Positions 45,201 to 55,316 of a stretch of 64,000 nt of DNA are shown here, piece after piece. The first letter of the stretch is position 1. Each line of letters starts with the position of its first letter. Under the pieces are notes generated by a model. It ran no database searches and was not told where the DNA came from. It saw nothing but the letters and a program-made list of their open reading frames with translations. The position numbers and the translations under genes were made by a program. The stretch comes from Tetradesmus obliquus (taxonomy: Eukaryota > Chlorophyta > Chlorophyceae > Sphaeropleales > Scenedesmaceae): NCBI GenBank assembly GCA_030272155.1, contig CP126197.1:4208001-4272000 (forward strand), read 5' to 3'.

Positions 45201-45540
45201 GCTGCAGGTGCCGCTTCATGTACCGTATCCACTCCAGGCACTTTTTGCCTGACTCACCCCCGTACTGCAGAGCAGCTCCCTCAGCCAGTGCAGACTGGCT
45301 GACGGTTGCTGGTGGCATGCTGCTCATGAAGAACGGATTGCTGATGAAGAGGGGTGTACTGCTGCTACCAGCCAGGCCCTCTGGTGTGGAAGGCTCTGTG
45401 TCGCTGTCTAGCAAGTCAAGCAGTGCTTGTGATTGAGCAGCTTCAACTATACGTTGGATTGTGCTAGCGAAGTCGCTGCTGGAGGGTAACTGCACCCGGG
45501 CACGTGTGTTTGGTGGACCACTGCCCGAGTCAATGCCCAT
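36253..45540 (-). CDS. Gag-pol polyprotein of family 2: gag, protease, RT, RNase H, DNMT3-like methyltransferase, integrase, PHD/Tudor-like
   Basis: 3,095 residues in one frame, ATG at 45540. Gag has a helical region to about 400 and two zinc sites (near 443, and [15 protein letters not shown] near 537). Protease DTG is at 903-905 with a VLG motif later. Two hydrophobic segments lie near 1186 and 1320-1342. RT has FVDD at 1650-1653; RNase H has YTDYS, KGEALA and TDHR. The methyltransferase (about 2105-2420) has [12 protein letters not shown], a canonical PCQ (Cys2204), IENV (Glu2248) and HRVRNFW. Integrase has an HHCC site and D2622, D2682, E2717. The PHD finger starts at Cys2921, and a WGRV...[10 protein letters not shown] segment resembles a Tudor-type barrel. 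All catalytic residues look intact, so this is the better candidate for an active enzyme. Confidence 0.92.
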   Translation of the reverse strand: MGIDSGSGPPNTRARVQLPSSSDFASTIQRIVEAAQSQALLDLLDSDTEPSTPEGLAGSSSTPLFISNPFFMSSMPPATVSQSALAEGAALQYGGESGKKCLEWIRYMKRHLQLELHASYRSKCDLAPNMVLRSMLSTLPPSSLAAQVLEAIIKAESRAAMLAMNDRKFVDWPLTEEERQLALRENLNVAEHEAYARQRFQDTFKEVCELAEQKGLLFKPAAATSPANPTAVSADKQPAAAAAGAAAAATPAAGSSATAAALGQEQWVFYTDSIGQDFTPGSYVISRGLLLFELAFGTATVQQEQEFYTLQQGSLTPDEFASELLMRSQTLRGKKSISADMLALRFVQGLADRQCADYVKSVIARTPVSQQNLQLVQCEVRAYLSMQQRELQMQVQSEVADRMGGKKPGKQLPADLKQLSDRDKVKWIEQLQQELPRNHKNAPCVVPGHKGHTNGECRQQKQSLLPAGAAYLEGAASAGGSSSAVELLAAALASLAQGQPSSSNNGPGRHNDNPRGQRPQHQQQQERGQQHRDRPCKICNFEEGHAGNVCYYDQPNRAPDRWYPKRSAPPELMQLYRRRCNELGVRPKQQGERGRQQGQQRPAAGEIAAALLADPAAFAAVAAQITAAAQQQQVPQRQQQEQQVEADTCSVDDFQFAGSCMFSSSSSSSSCAMTAAAAETRAARSSQQPLSFVPPATAPPRTRSTCGQAASPVTPGGVDHAAEQAEPLATLTADDLDVQINLSLPTGHGKTTLLRALGIKPGLLAGAVLPHYKEPDRWALNGRSLYGDCSNDSDAVSSSAAAAPFPASSSRYSSSTVLPAWFDADDTDEPAAAVWTERDIKHQAIDWLAELACPGSSREQLMASYAQSLSCPTMHRFIPGDPARCPMLRTKRGTFMPDKPVTDTGCVPNLITKGQAERLGYHIYAFKEGEEPKVINIEGAGTKRIIGHTEPVSVVFGHSTSEEAEVALPGGLLVVDNPAVESVYTCVLGRSCLDQLSGFVLPLLQTFFYMPRLKQGDWTLAAMPVKLSGREQQHSAASLGAVPSDLPLPACGVIAGAAPASHSTGQGTDEGDTAVQGTGSSSCSAAQELHFCRMQPAADEWRSMAPPQKASWEATEMLAAPVSAAAASKAADNAAGDASRAGEDSTAQPQPATSVTNSADLQQPSKAAGTPPQQCDNMPPIYAACRWTVRALTWLLSLLPLMLLSCMSSTTRTLTAKFLTGLCDLLLQEPPYKTDGKVYYRLGRHHRSSADPGDDTDRKRGLRFWHINFWLRKPQFNFWRRTQEIKLRMVCNEVGSEYSKPKAVQVHRRSIFSLRYALTALPVQLTFLALLVAVFCVTSTSAMQLHTHSRAMGYTQLSTTLNPYLTRPPFNTGDVLAWSVTSQLEQAPYAAAGGHMEPPPSPVQTSPSFMDAYTPEGEQELGDLSSRWETDPKHKWIYGGHPDMTPEQKQQLREMLLEQKGAFAYSMKDLVGYSGDLGPAELRMKNDKRIWSGDRNFSPLEKQIGDEKVGEMHDAGIIEKASTLDARYASAVTMPAKRAPDGIWSDKRFCVDLRGINNNSVVDYYKVPLPEDLFRRMQGATWRSKIDCRSGFFNIPLSEESKQYTAFWWGKKLYRFTRLPFGHVNATAIFQRVMEYELQKAGLSHCAVVFVDDVCIFSTTFEEHLQCLRILLSHMHAVGLKAHPSKTILCSDSMPFLGHVVSADGIQPDQAKVAAMQALPTPTSADQVRSYLGMLGFYRCYVPRYSCIASPLNALLRKNARFVWTPECDAAYTELKQALTTPGLALRHPQPDLPFHLYTDYSAKGIAAVLNQRDEDGNEFMVCAVSRSLNEHEKRYEVWKGEALAAVYGVKMMRAYLWGVHFHLHTDHRALLWMLTQKEPTSQMARWVLALQEHTFSLVHRPGATNPADMPSRHPLPSITDPSGARIDKTGEPRCELLPPVLQHDLTPDTTAYTPELLSQLKATAHMPTQRHPVLAALLQYTTTAAATPSQMQEQLLGFCMESAADFMDAYAPTPAALLAGNNGAFTDVQDLPPEVSQPAICRPERLHQAAQRWVTAATSNAATSDQPAPLPGEHVGQPDAFGIKHTTQLRTATVTASFFTAATGGIVLLEPFGGLCAGLEMALRNGTAVKQYNYLDTNATARAIAAHRMQQLMAQYPLLLAADAVRQAFSLPQDIKELKTSHLIAAGATNPKHPWLVVAGWPCQDLSRAGTGAGLQGERSGLLSELVRVVGTLQQLQPELPPAYVIENVAMQYHPSPAIACRDFERICAMIGQPTTLDAAQFGSLAHRVRNFWTNLCSPAQLSTAAAQVKRPPNRTVSLALGPGRRPQPVKAADKPPRYCCNVPGEPMKAWPTFMAHNDSYAFRPGQPGSVITATGEHDQPTADEREYAMGYAVGSTAAPGVTETQRRAALGDCMDSHCMQCLYAITQAWWRTSSPRACTPALALQPAQSAPHPEPDHLSYSAACALYVAAAAQEALQKPDANCTDIWNDAPTLHLLQNGTLPEGTPAAEKSRVNKRLQYYTWKQGKVWRRMPDGTLREVPPPATRLGLIKQCHDRTGHFGIRRTTAMLLHTWWWHGLQADVAAAVSACKECSRVDASFNAKPAELQPLPIKGLMYRWGVDLAGPFPATPRGHKYLFIAVEHFTKHIVAVPIAEKTPECTSYAFLHNVLSKYGAMAECCHDRGGEWAGAFEQLLFEAKIDSRATSANHPAANGAAEKAVHIVKRALEKTCLQKQNVRDWDMEVPWLLLGYNCSPQRSTGFSPYEMLFAHAPVIPPAVMERMQEPLDLDSPSAAAKSLMQRRELVKRICPEAMSNLQIAQHRDTQRYAQIRSGTYSPKHHKFEVGDLVYTAYANVYSALQPRAKPAILKVVEVRPSGRLILQGRCGRKIDKHMSQCAPCHMPGINTTIDTSLASKPGEIVCESCASPKSTQQDPILLCDYCDAGWHIKCLEPPLSAVPAGDWLCPRCVADGITDAQMQAAIAQRQAREAVDAPANLYPDKAMRQRDDAAKQLHGRLIKQNFTDPASGKPRPFWGRVHFMGELRRPAYFDVHFEDGDVCAYTTAEVKKHLQPVGTVLPAGTTIPNDAAFSRRAAAA

Positions 45541-45591
45541 GCAGGCAGTGAGCTTGACTCACCCAACACGCATGTTTTGGCGCAGAAGAAG

Positions 45592-45834
45592 GCCTGAAGA
45601 AGGCGATAGGGTCAATGGCCCCGAGATCACGAGGGCGCAGGTTGTCACTGGTTCGGAGGTCGAGCAGTGGAAAGCCTTTCGGCGGGTGAAAGGCCTGAAA
45701 AGGCGAATAGAAAGCCTGAAAAAGGCGAAAGTAAAGCCTGAGAGAGGCGAAGGTATAAGGCCCTAATAGGCGAGGGTGCAAGGCCCTGTGTGGGCGATAG
45801 GTGGCAGCAGTGCCACGAAAGGCCCAGCAAGGGC
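45592..45834 (-). repeat. Array of small hairpins in the leader of copy D
   Basis: Nine or ten short inverted repeats, mostly 12-13 bp and 19-24 bp apart: 45592-45604, 45674-45694 (7-bp stem), 45693-45704 (GCCT/AGGC), 45714-45726, 45736-45748, 45760-45771, 45783-45795 (GCCC/GGGC), 45801-45816 (GTGGC/GCCAC) and 45822-45834 (GCCC/GGGC). Most are followed by GA. Stem bases change in pairs between units (GCCT with AGGC, GCCC with GGGC). In the RNA they lie in the 5' leader before the gag ATG. Confidence 0.7.
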
Positions 45835-46037
45835 GATAAGGTCTTCAAGGTCGAGGGTAGACGGCTTGAAGGTCTTGTGCTTGGCAGCCGGTGGTCGGTG
45901 GACTCGTCAGCGCTATGGTCACGCCTTGGTCGGAGGGTCACCCGATGGCCAGCCAGCTGCCTCTGTGCACGCAAACCCCAGATCTGCCGAGCAAACCTGC
46001 TTCTACAGCTAAGCGAAGCTGATCAACGCACAGCTTG

Positions 46038-46048
46038 ACGCCGAGAAT
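46038..46048 (-). other. Candidate self-priming primer-binding site of copy D
   Basis: Element strand reads ATTCTCGGCGT directly after the LTR end (CTCGGC). It is the exact complement of the 11 nt ACGCCGAGAAT at 46319-46309 (and 33482-33472) inside the LTR, which lie 26-30 nt downstream of a TATA-like box and so may be the RNA 5' end. No tRNA-type TGG site is present. Confidence 0.55.
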
Positions 46049-46611
46049 GCCGAGGTCGCCACACTTGTGGCCTTCTAGTGTGTTCACGAACAGCCTTACT
46101 GCTCCAACACTCTGCGGCTGATCAGGTTTGCAGAGCTGTGTTTAACTGTACATTACCTTGTCCGCGCGAGATTGCTGTCTGGTGATGCTAACCTGCCGCT
46201 AGGATAGCTGCTGCGAGTCTGTTGCTCAGGCCAGTCAGTTCCCTTTGTGCGGTTACAGGGCTCAATCACTGCTACACACGACACTGTCGTCTTCGTGTCA
46301 GACATACAATTCTCGGCGTGCCGAACACAGGCACGCCATGCCAGAAATACGCCACTGGCTTCCTCAAACCACAGATCAAAACCACAGGTGACAGAATCGC
46401 GAGCCTTCGGCTCGCGCACCTCACTCGCGCACAAACATTGCATCAAACAAAGCATGCATAACAGCACTAAACATTGGTGCACTAGTCTACCGAGCTGTCA
46501 CCAGTCAACGCAGTTGACTGGATCGCCTGAACATAAGGATGGAAAGTTGAGCACTGCGTGCTCCCCACACAATCTAGAGCTAATCGGACAAGGAGCTAAT
46601 CGGTTACGTCA
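46049..46611 (-). repeat. Partial 5' LTR of copy D (563 bp, start of U3 missing)
   Basis: Same as 33212-33774 (offset 12,837). Contains the TATA-like box (46350-46344), inferred start site 46319 and TGTAA (46257-46253). It abuts the host exon through CTGACGTAAC; the first 202 bp of the LTR are absent here. Confidence 0.88.
46309..46350 (-). promoter_or_regulatory. Candidate core promoter of copy D in the 5' LTR
   Basis: GTATTTC (46350-46344) lies 26-30 nt before ACGCCGAGAAT (46319-46309). The start is inferred from that spacing and from the complement of the primer site. An identical block sits in the 3' LTR at 33472-33513. Confidence 0.45.
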
Positions 46612-46615
46612 GTTC
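46612..46615. repeat. Target-site duplication GTTC, right copy
   Basis: Matches 33004-33007 and lies directly outside the terminal CA of the inserted element. Confidence 0.8.
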
Positions 46616-48388
46616 GCGGCAGCCCTGGCAGCGGTAGCTGCCTCGCCTGCAGCCTTAGCAGCTGCTGCAACTTCGACTGCAGCTTTTTTTGCCAAGCTGC
46701 TGCGCCAATACTTCATAGACTGATTATTAATGTCATCCACGCGCTTCCTATGCGCCTGCTGCAGCTGCTCAACAATAGCCTGGTCAACCCAGCCTCCTGC
46801 AGGATCTTCTCTGGCTGCCAGGGCTCATAGCTCAATCTAAACTTGCTCACCCTGTCACTGCTGCTGTTGTACCTCCCCTGCTGAGTGGCTGCATGGCTCT
46901 TCCAATACACATAACCCCAACGCACATACGAGCCGATGCGGCCGGTGCCGTGGTAGTTCATCTTGCTGAGGATCATCTCACCCAGCTGACGCGTGCCAGC
47001 TTCATCTTCAGGGCTGCCTCCATAGAACTTGAGCACGCCTTGCTCAGGGTCATAGTTAGGGCTTAGGGCATAGGAGCCTGGGTTTGCTGTGGTTGTCTCG
47101 ATGCCAATGACTCCAGGCAGCTCGCCTGATGCCAGAAGGTCTTTGGCACGATGCCAGGCCTTGTCGAGAAGCTTGGTCTGGTAGAACTGCAAGGGAAGAG
47201 CACAACATGCACAGACAGGGTAAGGCAAGCGCAGTAGATACGTCACATGTAGAAACTGCTTGAAGTAGTGCTGTCCGCTGGGTGGCGGTGTTGGTGTTGA
47301 ACAGGAAGAGTTGTCATTTTACAACATGCACACCGTGTTATGTTGTGCACGGCCACATGACTGTTGCAGGAGCATTGCATGTGCAGGGGTACTTGACCAG
47401 ATGACTGCATGCAGGCCAGTCTTAGCAGGCTTTAAGGCACCACATGACCCGCTGCCATGCAAGCAGGTTGCATTCAGGTGGACTGCCTGCAATGCGCAAC
47501 AACAACAACATATGAATGCGTGATACCTGGTGCATTTGATTCGTGCATTGACTGCACGCATCGACCAATGTTTGTCCTCTCAGCGACTAGCACATGGCGC
47601 AGATTGCATCAGAGAGCAGCAGCCTTAAGGCAGCTGTTGGAACGCCCGTGCGAACCTGCAGAAACCACCCAGCAGGCTGATGACCATGCCGAGACAGAAG
47701 CAACTAGTTAACTGCCTGCTGCACTCACCAGCAGCCACTTCCCGGTGTTGGTGAACTCGGATGGGTAGCACTCCTCCTCCCAGGCAATGTCATTCACGCA
47801 CTCCGGTGCGTCGACCCAAAGTGCCTCATGCTCGTGTTCCTCACTAGGGTTCTTCAAGGTATCAACAAGGTAGTATACATCTTCATCCTCGCTGCTGCAG
47901 CTGCTGCCTATACCAACCACCGCATTGATCCCAGTGATGCGGTCGCTGCCACCATCTACGAAACCTATCTTCCCCCTTAGTGTACTGCTGCTGCTGCTGT
48001 GGCTGCTCTCTCCATCGCCAGCGCTGCTGGTGGTACCCCCACTGCTGCTGTCAGAGCCAGCACATGTGTAGAGGCCGGCCCTGCTGCTGGCCTGTTGCAC
48101 GCTGAGATGCCTTGTATACAGTTTGCTGGAGCTGTTGTGCAGCACAATGCTGCGCGTGGACTGCTTGTGGTGAGCATCACATGGTACAGCAGCTGCACAG
48201 GGCAGCCTGTGCAGGCTGGGAGTTAGCAGCACTGATCTGCAGCTGCTAGCTACCGAGGCAGCTGAAAGCGTTGTTCGAGACATCTTACAGAAGGAGCGAG
48301 CTGCAAGCATTGGTGTGCGAGCCTGCAGGAAGTGAAGGCTGGCAGGGCCAGCTGCAGCTGCTCTTATACTACTCAGCGTATGATGCAC
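46612..48388 (-). pseudogene. 5' part of a two-exon host gene interrupted by copy D
   Basis: Exon 1 (48388 or an inner ATG at 48307 or 48280, to 47729) encodes a Ser/Ala/Arg-rich N-terminus that could be an organelle transit peptide, then an acidic region and TNTGKWLL. A GT-AG intron (47728-47187) joins in frame to exon 2 at 47186 (FYQTKLLDKAWHRAKDLL). The GKWLLF start of the domain recalls the DUF1917/UPF0696 family, a weak assignment. In exon 2 the frame breaks near 46788: CCC (GGG on the coding strand) needs one more base, after which VDQAIVEQLQQAHRKRVDD and an Ala/Lys helix run into the insertion at 46612. The rest of the gene is at 32806-33007. Interrupted, it should make at best a truncated product. 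Confidence 0.7.
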
Positions 48389-48976
48389 TTCAGCCTCCTT
48401 CTAAACCAATTCAGAATCAAAGCCCACAAATTCACCTACGCGGCACTCATTGCAACCGCTGGCGCCGATAAATTGTTGTGACGAGCTCGTCCAGGGCTTC
48501 TCGAATTCAACCTCGCGTGTCGACCGAAAGCACAAGATGCAGATACTTCAGTTAAAGAAGTAAGAGTTGTGCTGCACAGCTGGAACAACGCTTACATGTG
48601 GCAATGTCTCATGAACATATCCTTGGATGCAGCAACACTGGACACTGGCGCCTCTTCAGTGGGTGATGACCTGAGACACACGTACACGAAGCATTCACCA
48701 TCAAGACGGTGTAAACATCCCTTTAACAATGCTCAAGGCTGCGCACTGATGGGCGGGCTGGTGGGCAGTGCCAGCACCCTCACATTGCTGCAGTCCTGCA
48801 AACACACCGCTCAGCTGCATGGTGTTCTGCTGGTCCACTTTGGTGTGGCGCGAAGTATTTATGCCTCACATACTTTCTAAAATAGATTCCAACATATCCT
48901 ACCCCCCTACACAAAACAGCCGTCTCTGGCTACTGTAGTGCATGTCTCTGTACTGCAAGACCCCACACTGCCAGCC
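48389..48976. other. Intergenic region between the kinase stop and the interrupted gene
   Basis: 588 bp holding the kinase 3' UTR and the promoter of the interrupted gene. No further gene, repeat or clear TATA box seen. Confidence 0.45.
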
Positions 48977-51900
48977 TCACTGCCCCGCCAGCACTGCCCT
49001 GAACACCACCTGCTCCAGCGCAAAGCATGCCTCCAGCTTGGCCTTATCCCGCCCCACCATGCCCAGCAGGCACTCCTTCACCTCGTCCCCACGCACTGAG
49101 GCCCCACCAGCAGCAGCACCTGCAACAACACACAGCACCGTTTGAAGTTTAGCGTCACCAAAAGGTCTGGCGTTGGACACAGGTGGCACTTGTGCCAACA
49201 CGTGACAGTCAGTACAGCTACACAGCACTGGGGATCCCAGCTACCCGACATGCAAGCAGAGTATGCACTGCAACGCACCTTTGTGCACACGGACCAGGTA
49301 GTCATGGACAGGTGCAAACTGGCCGCCCAGCTGCTCCTGGAAGACTGCCAGCTCAGCTTGCTGTTTGGCACCCACGCCGCTGCCGCTGCTGCTTGATCCA
49401 CTGTGTGCTGGGTCTGCTGGTGCTGATGGCACTTGTACGCCTGACTGCTGCTGCTGCTGCACGCGTGGGCTGCTGCTGCTTGCAGCTTTGTTGACTAGCT
49501 GTTGTTGTGCTGCAGCGGTGCTGGGCGTAGCTGCAGAGTCCTCGCTGCACATGCTTACTGAGGACATGGACCTGCGTGATGCAGACATGCAGGCGTGAGC
49601 AACCACCATGGTCACAACAGTCGACAGTAGAAGGAGCATGCACGCATGCATACACTCCGCATCCTTCACATCATCTGCAGCGGCACAACACAACCACCAA
49701 ACTGCTACTAGCAATGCAGCGCAAGCCCCTGCACAATGTCAAAACCAGTACTACCTTTTGAATTGGCCCCGCTCACATGGACATCTCTGCCACCAGCTGC
49801 ATGATGCGCTGCCGCTGCCGCAGCTCGTCTGCAACGCCCGCAGCATCCTGATCACCGCAGCCATCTGCAGCCTCCTCAAAGTCTGCCTCATAATCTTCAA
49901 AGTCCTCGTCCGCATACTCATCATCGTGATGGGACACAGTCTTCCTGTTGCCTGCTGCGACACTTGCTGCTGTGTCATCCCCTGCTGCATCATCTGATAC
50001 TGTCCTGGCTGCTGCGTCCCTACCAGGGCTATGTGACGCATACCGGGCGTTCACCCTGCTGCTGCCATTGCTGGGGCTCACACACTGGTGCTGCACCTGC
50101 TTTCCACACTCCTGCTGCTGCACCTGAGCACGGCCTGCAAGCTGCTCCACCTGCTGCTGCTGAGTTACATGGCAGCCACCACCCAGCACTACTTCAAACA
50201 CACTGGCTGGCTCAGCCTCACTTTGCACCCCAAACCGCACCACCTCAGCCCCACACAAGGCACCAAGCGGACTATGCCTAGGCCCCGCAGCAGCAGCGGC
50301 CCTACAGCCGTCAGAACTGGTAGGGACAGAGCTGCACCCGTTGCCGTGTGCGTGACTTGCTGCAGCACCGCAAGCACCAGCAGCAGCGCTGCCACCCCCG
50401 CAGCTGAACGACTTTCGCTCCACTGTGTCCAACCCAAACTTGAACCCGCCCGCCACCCCACCTGCTGCTGCAGCTGCTGCTGCCAGTGCTGCTGCTGGCT
50501 CACTGGTGGACCTCTGTGGTCGGCTGGCTGCTGCCACCAGAGCTGCTGCAGGGCCCTTGCTGCTGGCTGCGAGGAAGGAAGGCACATTGCGGCAGGCCTT
50601 TGCTGCACCAGCTTCTGAAGCTGCTTTTGCGCAACCCCCAGGCCCTGTGAAGGAGTAGGGCTGCTGCAGCCAGTCTGCTGCCATGGAGTTTGCTGCTGCT
50701 GCTATTGGTGCTGTGAAGGGCCGCTGCTGCTGCACGCTGCCTAGCAGCACAGAGTCGCTGTCCATGCTGAGCTCACACAGGTCCTGCAGCACCAGGAATA
50801 GCAACCCGTAGTATGAGGGGTGCTGCTTACAGGCATGGCAAGCTGGTGACGGTTTCACTTCGACAAAAGATACACCAATGAACTTGTAAGCTGCACAGGA
50901 TGAACAGCAGCTCCAGCACACCAGCACTCACGCAATAGGATCGTAACTCTCTTTTACTGCAGCTGTAGCAGCTGATTGAGTGTGCAGATGCGGAGCTGCT
51001 TGAAGGTGCGCAGCTTTGCATTTTTCATGCTACTGTCCATCTTTACACAGCTGCAGCACACTCACCCTGCCAGTACGGGCTGCTGGCCGGCCTGATGCTG
51101 GCCGCACTGCATGCAGCAGCTGCTGCTGCTGTGCTGGCATGGTTGCCAGGTTGACTGCATCATCATGCTCATCGTAGATGAAGAAACCTGCAGCAGGATT
51201 TATGCAGACTCGTCAGCCATGTCAGGCAATAGTTGGCAGGGCCTTGGTCAAAGACTGTCACACATGAAGCACACCTGTAATTACTGTCAACAGGAGCATA
51301 CACGTAGCGCACAGCTCACAACACAGCACTATCAGAACGTCAACATCACGCCATTTATTTGTCGGTTGGCATTACATACTCACACTGTTGATCTATAGCT
51401 GACCCTCACCTGGCGCATTATTCTTGCTGCCTGCCCCCACTGCCCGCTCCTCATATGCCTGGTAAGCAGTCTTGGTAGCACCCAAGGCAGCTGCTGCTGC
51501 CCCATTGGTAGCATTTGCTGCAGCTGCAAGGCTGCCAGGCCTCGCCACGGCTGGTGCTGCTGCAGGAGATGGCACTTTGCCGCTGCCTCCACTGTCACTG
51601 CCACCATGCTGTGTGCTGACTGCACACCCCTTGCATGCCTCTGCACATGCCTGAGCGCTTGCCGGCCTGCTGCTGGTGCCAGCTAGCACCACACCTTGTT
51701 GCTGCCACTGCTGCTGCTGCTGCTGCTGCATCATGTGGTGGCTTGGGCTAGCAGGCCTGTCAGGGCTGGTGGAGGCACTGCTGTGGGCAGAGGCAGCAGG
51801 CAGGATGCCAAGCAGGCTGCTGCTGGCCAGCTGGCTCTGCTTGCGCTTTGCCACCTCCTGCCGCTCACGGTTGACATTCATGCTGGCGACCTGCCGATCG

Positions 51901-53176
51901 ACACGGCAGCAGCAGTAGAAACACGTAAACAGCTGCCATGCATGTCAATGTGCCACCTGCAGCTGTCTTCTGTGAGCATTTGCACAAGCCTCTCATAAAC
52001 TGCAGGAAGAAGAACTTGCATGTATCTTATGCTGCAGCACCCCAATGCCTGACAGATACGGTATAGGCAGACAGTGTACACTCCGCTGACCTGCAGCTCC
52101 AGCTGCCTCCTGCGCAGCTCCTCCTCCTTCTTGAGCGCAATGCGCTGCTTGGGCGTGAGCCCACTCGGCATGGTGGACTCACAGCTGGGGCTGCCCTCAA
52201 AAGCACCAGCAGGCACGCCCTCACCTGCAGCAGTAGCAGCAGAGCACCTGACGCTGCTGCTCACCACAGCATCAGCCAGACCACAACAAACTTCGCAGCA
52301 GCTGCTCTCCTAATGCGGCCGGCAGCAGCACAGCCCGTCCACTACAGGCTTGAGGCGCAGCTGTGGTCAAGAGTGCGGCTGCCTGATGGCGCAGTGCAAT
52401 GTGTTGTTTTGTAATGGCTTCGCACCTGCGTCTGCTCGTGGCTGCAGTCCGCGCATGCCGTTCAGGCTGGTCTGCTTGCAGAAGATGCGGCGCCGCTCCT
52501 CTGCATTGAAGCGTGCCATGTGGCCCTGCACGTACGGCAGCGCCAGCACCTGCATGCAGCAGCAGCGCATGGAACAGCAGCCACTTCACGCAAGACGATG
52601 CAACACACTGCTCCTGTGAACAGCTTTAATTGTGGCCAGCAAGATACCAGCCAATCCCATCAAACCATGCGGTGTTGACCTCTCAGTTGCAGCGCTGTAT
52701 CGTTTGTGACCTGCTGCTGTGCTGCAGAGCGTCATGCGAAAACCAGCTGGCACTTTCCAACAGCAACATGTGCACTTGTTGATTGCTGCTCAGCCCACCT
52801 GCTGCAGTGATGGTCGCTGTACTGCATCATTTGTGAGCAGCTGCTGCACAAGCTGCTGCATGTCTGCACTGAACATGTCTGCAGGGATGGGCGGGTAGCT
52901 GCCCCTCACAATCTGATACACCAGAGACAGCAGGCTGTCAGCTGCAAAGGCATGCCTGCGGCACGCGGAAGCAGCAACAACAGCAACATGTGTCATCACC
53001 ACAACACAACGGCAGTGTCAGCTTGTTGGGGCGTACTACAAAACTATGATGTACATAGCAGAGTCCAAGGTGCTGCAGAGCACCCTGCTGGTACATGAGC
53101 AATGCGCATACATGTTGCATGGTGGAGCGGTGCTCAAGCGAGTTGCATAATGGCAGCACGACCTTCGACACCGAAG

Positions 53177-53212
<36 letters not shown>

Positions 53213-55316
53213 GTCAGCATCTAGCTGTTTGCTGGTAGTGTGGACTCTGCTGTGCCACTTACGTCAGTGTGCACAGCTCATACAGCACACACCCCAGAGA
53301 CCACAGGTCGCTCTTGAATGTGTACGGCTGGTTGGTGCACACTTCAGGCGCCCTGCAGGCCATCCAGGCAAGGCAGAACGCAGAACGTGAACCAAGTAAA
53401 TGCCTGGCAGCGCCAGCATGCAAGGGCACACGTAACTTGACAACAGCAGGTCACTCTAGCTGACTCACATGTAGTAGGGTGTGCCTGTCACTGTTGTGGC
53501 AAAGTCAGCGGTCTTCTCAAGCACCTTGCAGATGCCAAAGTCGCCCAACATCACTATGCCGTCGGTCTTCAGGAAGATGTTCTGCGTCTTGAGGTCTGCG
53601 CCACATAGCAGCAGACAGTGCTCAGTGCATGATACTACTTGTGCATGATACTACTTGCTGTTGCTGCAACAGGAAGGGGCCAGTGCTGCTGTGGCCTGCA
53701 CAGCGTGTATAGGTCGCACTTACTGCGAGGCCAAGAAACAGCACAGACGCACCTCTGTGCATGATCTTGCGGCTGTGTATGTACAGCAGTGCTGACGCTA
53801 CCTGCAGTGACATGACAGCACAAGAGCGGTTGCTGCAGGACAGGTGCGATGACCAAGCATGCCTTCTGGCAAGGTGCACGCGCCAGCCACTGCATGCTCG
53901 GATGCAACTAGCCACCCAAGGCTGCCCACCTATGCATGCTGCAGCAGCACATCACATGTGTGCATGCACAACAATGCCTAATGCAGCCGCTGCCCGTCGC
54001 AGCATAACCTGCTGCCCCTGCTGCGCACCTGTATGAATGTGTCCATGACCTCATCCTCTGTGAAGTACCTGCCCTCAGCCTTGCGCACGCATATGCGGCT
54101 GAACAGGTCGCCATCTGCCACACAGCACATAGAAGCAGCAAACACACTCCCTCAGCACCAGCAAGGTGCGTGCGAGCACTTGCACTGTGCGCGCTGCCGC
54201 TGATTGTGGCATCCCATCAGGCCAAACATCCTGCATCATGCTCGGTGCTGCTGCAGCTGCTGTTTTTATGCGGCAGCTGGCGATTGCTGAGTGCTGAGAT
54301 TCATAAGCAGGAAGTGCAAGCCTGCTGTCCTGCAAGCTGGCGCTGCTCACCCTCGCAGTATGTTGTTGCGATGCACAGCGCGCCTTCACTGTCCAGGAAG
54401 CTGTCATAGTACTTGATGATGTCGGGGTGGTCCATGCTCGACAGCAGCTGCAGGAGCAGCAACAGCGGCACCAGGCACCAGGCGTTACATACAGAATTGC
54501 CTGGTGACATACAACACATATGCCCAGGGCTCACAGGTTGGCTGCAGGAGGGGCATGTCCTGCAAAGGTGAGCTTTCACTGCTTCTGGCAAGCATAAGAT
54601 GCATATGGGCCACTGCATCCATTCATGGTAGTCATGCGGTTAATGTGCTGATGGACTGCATCTGCTGCAGTTGACCGCCGCCCGCCCACGCTGCATGGCG
54701 CAGCACAGTGCATGATGCATCCTGTTCAAGCCGCGCTGCTGCTGTTGACCGTCTTTGAGTTGGCCAGATTTCCAAAACAGGTAGCAATATATAGCATGCA
54801 CAGGTGCTGCAGCAGTGGGTGCTCACCTGTGCCTCCTGCAAGGCTCCCTTGTGGTCATCCTGCATAGTTTGAACATAGGTAGGTGACAGCTGCGCCTGGA
54901 GGAACTCTACCATGTTTCAGCACTGATGCCTGTTGATGACGTCACTTGGTGCAGCTGCTGGCTTCAGTTCAAGGCAAGCTCTGTGCTGCAATACAGCCTA
55001 CTTTGCTCAAAGCACCAGCCATGCAGCACGCAAGCAGCACTGCTGCAGGTCTTACTCTGTTGAGCGGGATCCGCTTGAGGCACACCAGCGCTCCATCTGC
55101 TCTGCTCTTAGCCAAGTGTGCTGTTCCATACTGTCCATGCCTGCATGCAGCACGGCTGGGGGATGAGGACCGCTGGAAGCTGCAATAGCACTGCTCCACC
55201 TGCAGCCTGATGTGGTGACCTGACAGTGCATGCTACGCCAGTTATCCGTACCCTATGGCTCCGAGCAGCTCAAATCTCTGGTTGAGAAGCACATTTGGAA
55301 GCGGGCCAGAAGCCAT
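48977..55316 (-). CDS. NIMA-related (NEK-family) serine/threonine protein kinase, 16 exons, about 1,043 aa
   Basis: Exons, 5' to 3': 55316-55252, 55140-55056, 54859-54827, 54447-54351, 54114-54029, 53801-53753, 53595-53469, 53352-53263, 52955-52799, 52549-52426, 52224-52091, 51890-51410, 51187-51066, 50822-49777, 49571-49279, 49119-48977. All junctions are GT-AG, phases agree and the total (3,132 nt) is divisible by three. Kinase motifs: GHGQYG (22-27), Lys44, Glu59, HRDLKTQN (HRD 137-139), DFG (157-159), TGTPYYMAPE (APE 182-184), and a C-lobe with [15 protein letters not shown] and GSYPPIP as in NEKs. Behind it is a basic [13 protein letters not shown] helix, a Ser/Ala/Gln-rich low-complexity region, an acidic stretch and a short C-terminal fold. 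NEKs act in cilia and the cell cycle; the exact member is not assignable. The start is well placed by the glycine loop. Confidence 0.88.
53177..53212. repeat. CTG/CAG triplet run in a kinase intron
   Basis: Twelve GCT triplets in the intron between 53262 and 52956; not translated in the gene model. Confidence 0.8.

Larger units (their letters stand above)
33008..46611 (-). mobile_element. Retroelement family 2 insertion (copy D) with permuted LTR order
   Basis: 13,604-bp insertion in the host exon, flanked by GTTC. On the element strand the order is: 563-bp LTR part (46611-46049), candidate primer site, leader with hairpins, gag-pol (45540-36253), third ORF (36083-34381), 3' UTR, G-rich tract, complete 767-bp LTR (33978-33212), 2 bp, and a 202-bp piece equal to the LTR start (33209-33008). 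The LTR start is thus missing at the 5' end and added at the 3' end. Outer ends are CTGACGTAAC and GTTACGTCAG. Gag-pol is open throughout with intact catalytic motifs, so the element is young. Confidence 0.8.

Noticed and set aside
36253..45540. Chromodomain at the integrase C-terminus
   Set aside because: The tail has a PHD finger and a Tudor-like segment; no chromodomain aromatic-cage pattern was seen.
45592..45834. CRISPR-like or simple minisatellite reading of the hairpin array
   Set aside because: Units are too short and variable for CRISPR repeats, and stem covariation is not expected of a plain minisatellite; listed as a structured leader instead.
33978..46049. Separate insertion of D into an older LTR with its own target duplication
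   Set aside because: No duplication at the D/LTR joints (2 bp, TA, are missing) and no LTR inside D; the primer-site and G-tract positions explain the joints better. Not fully excluded.
33212..46612. Ordinary LTR pair (564 bp) bounding copy D
   Set aside because: The 564-bp repeats do not have TG/CA ends on both sides, and the target duplication lies outside the extra 202-bp piece, so this simple reading does not fit the borders.
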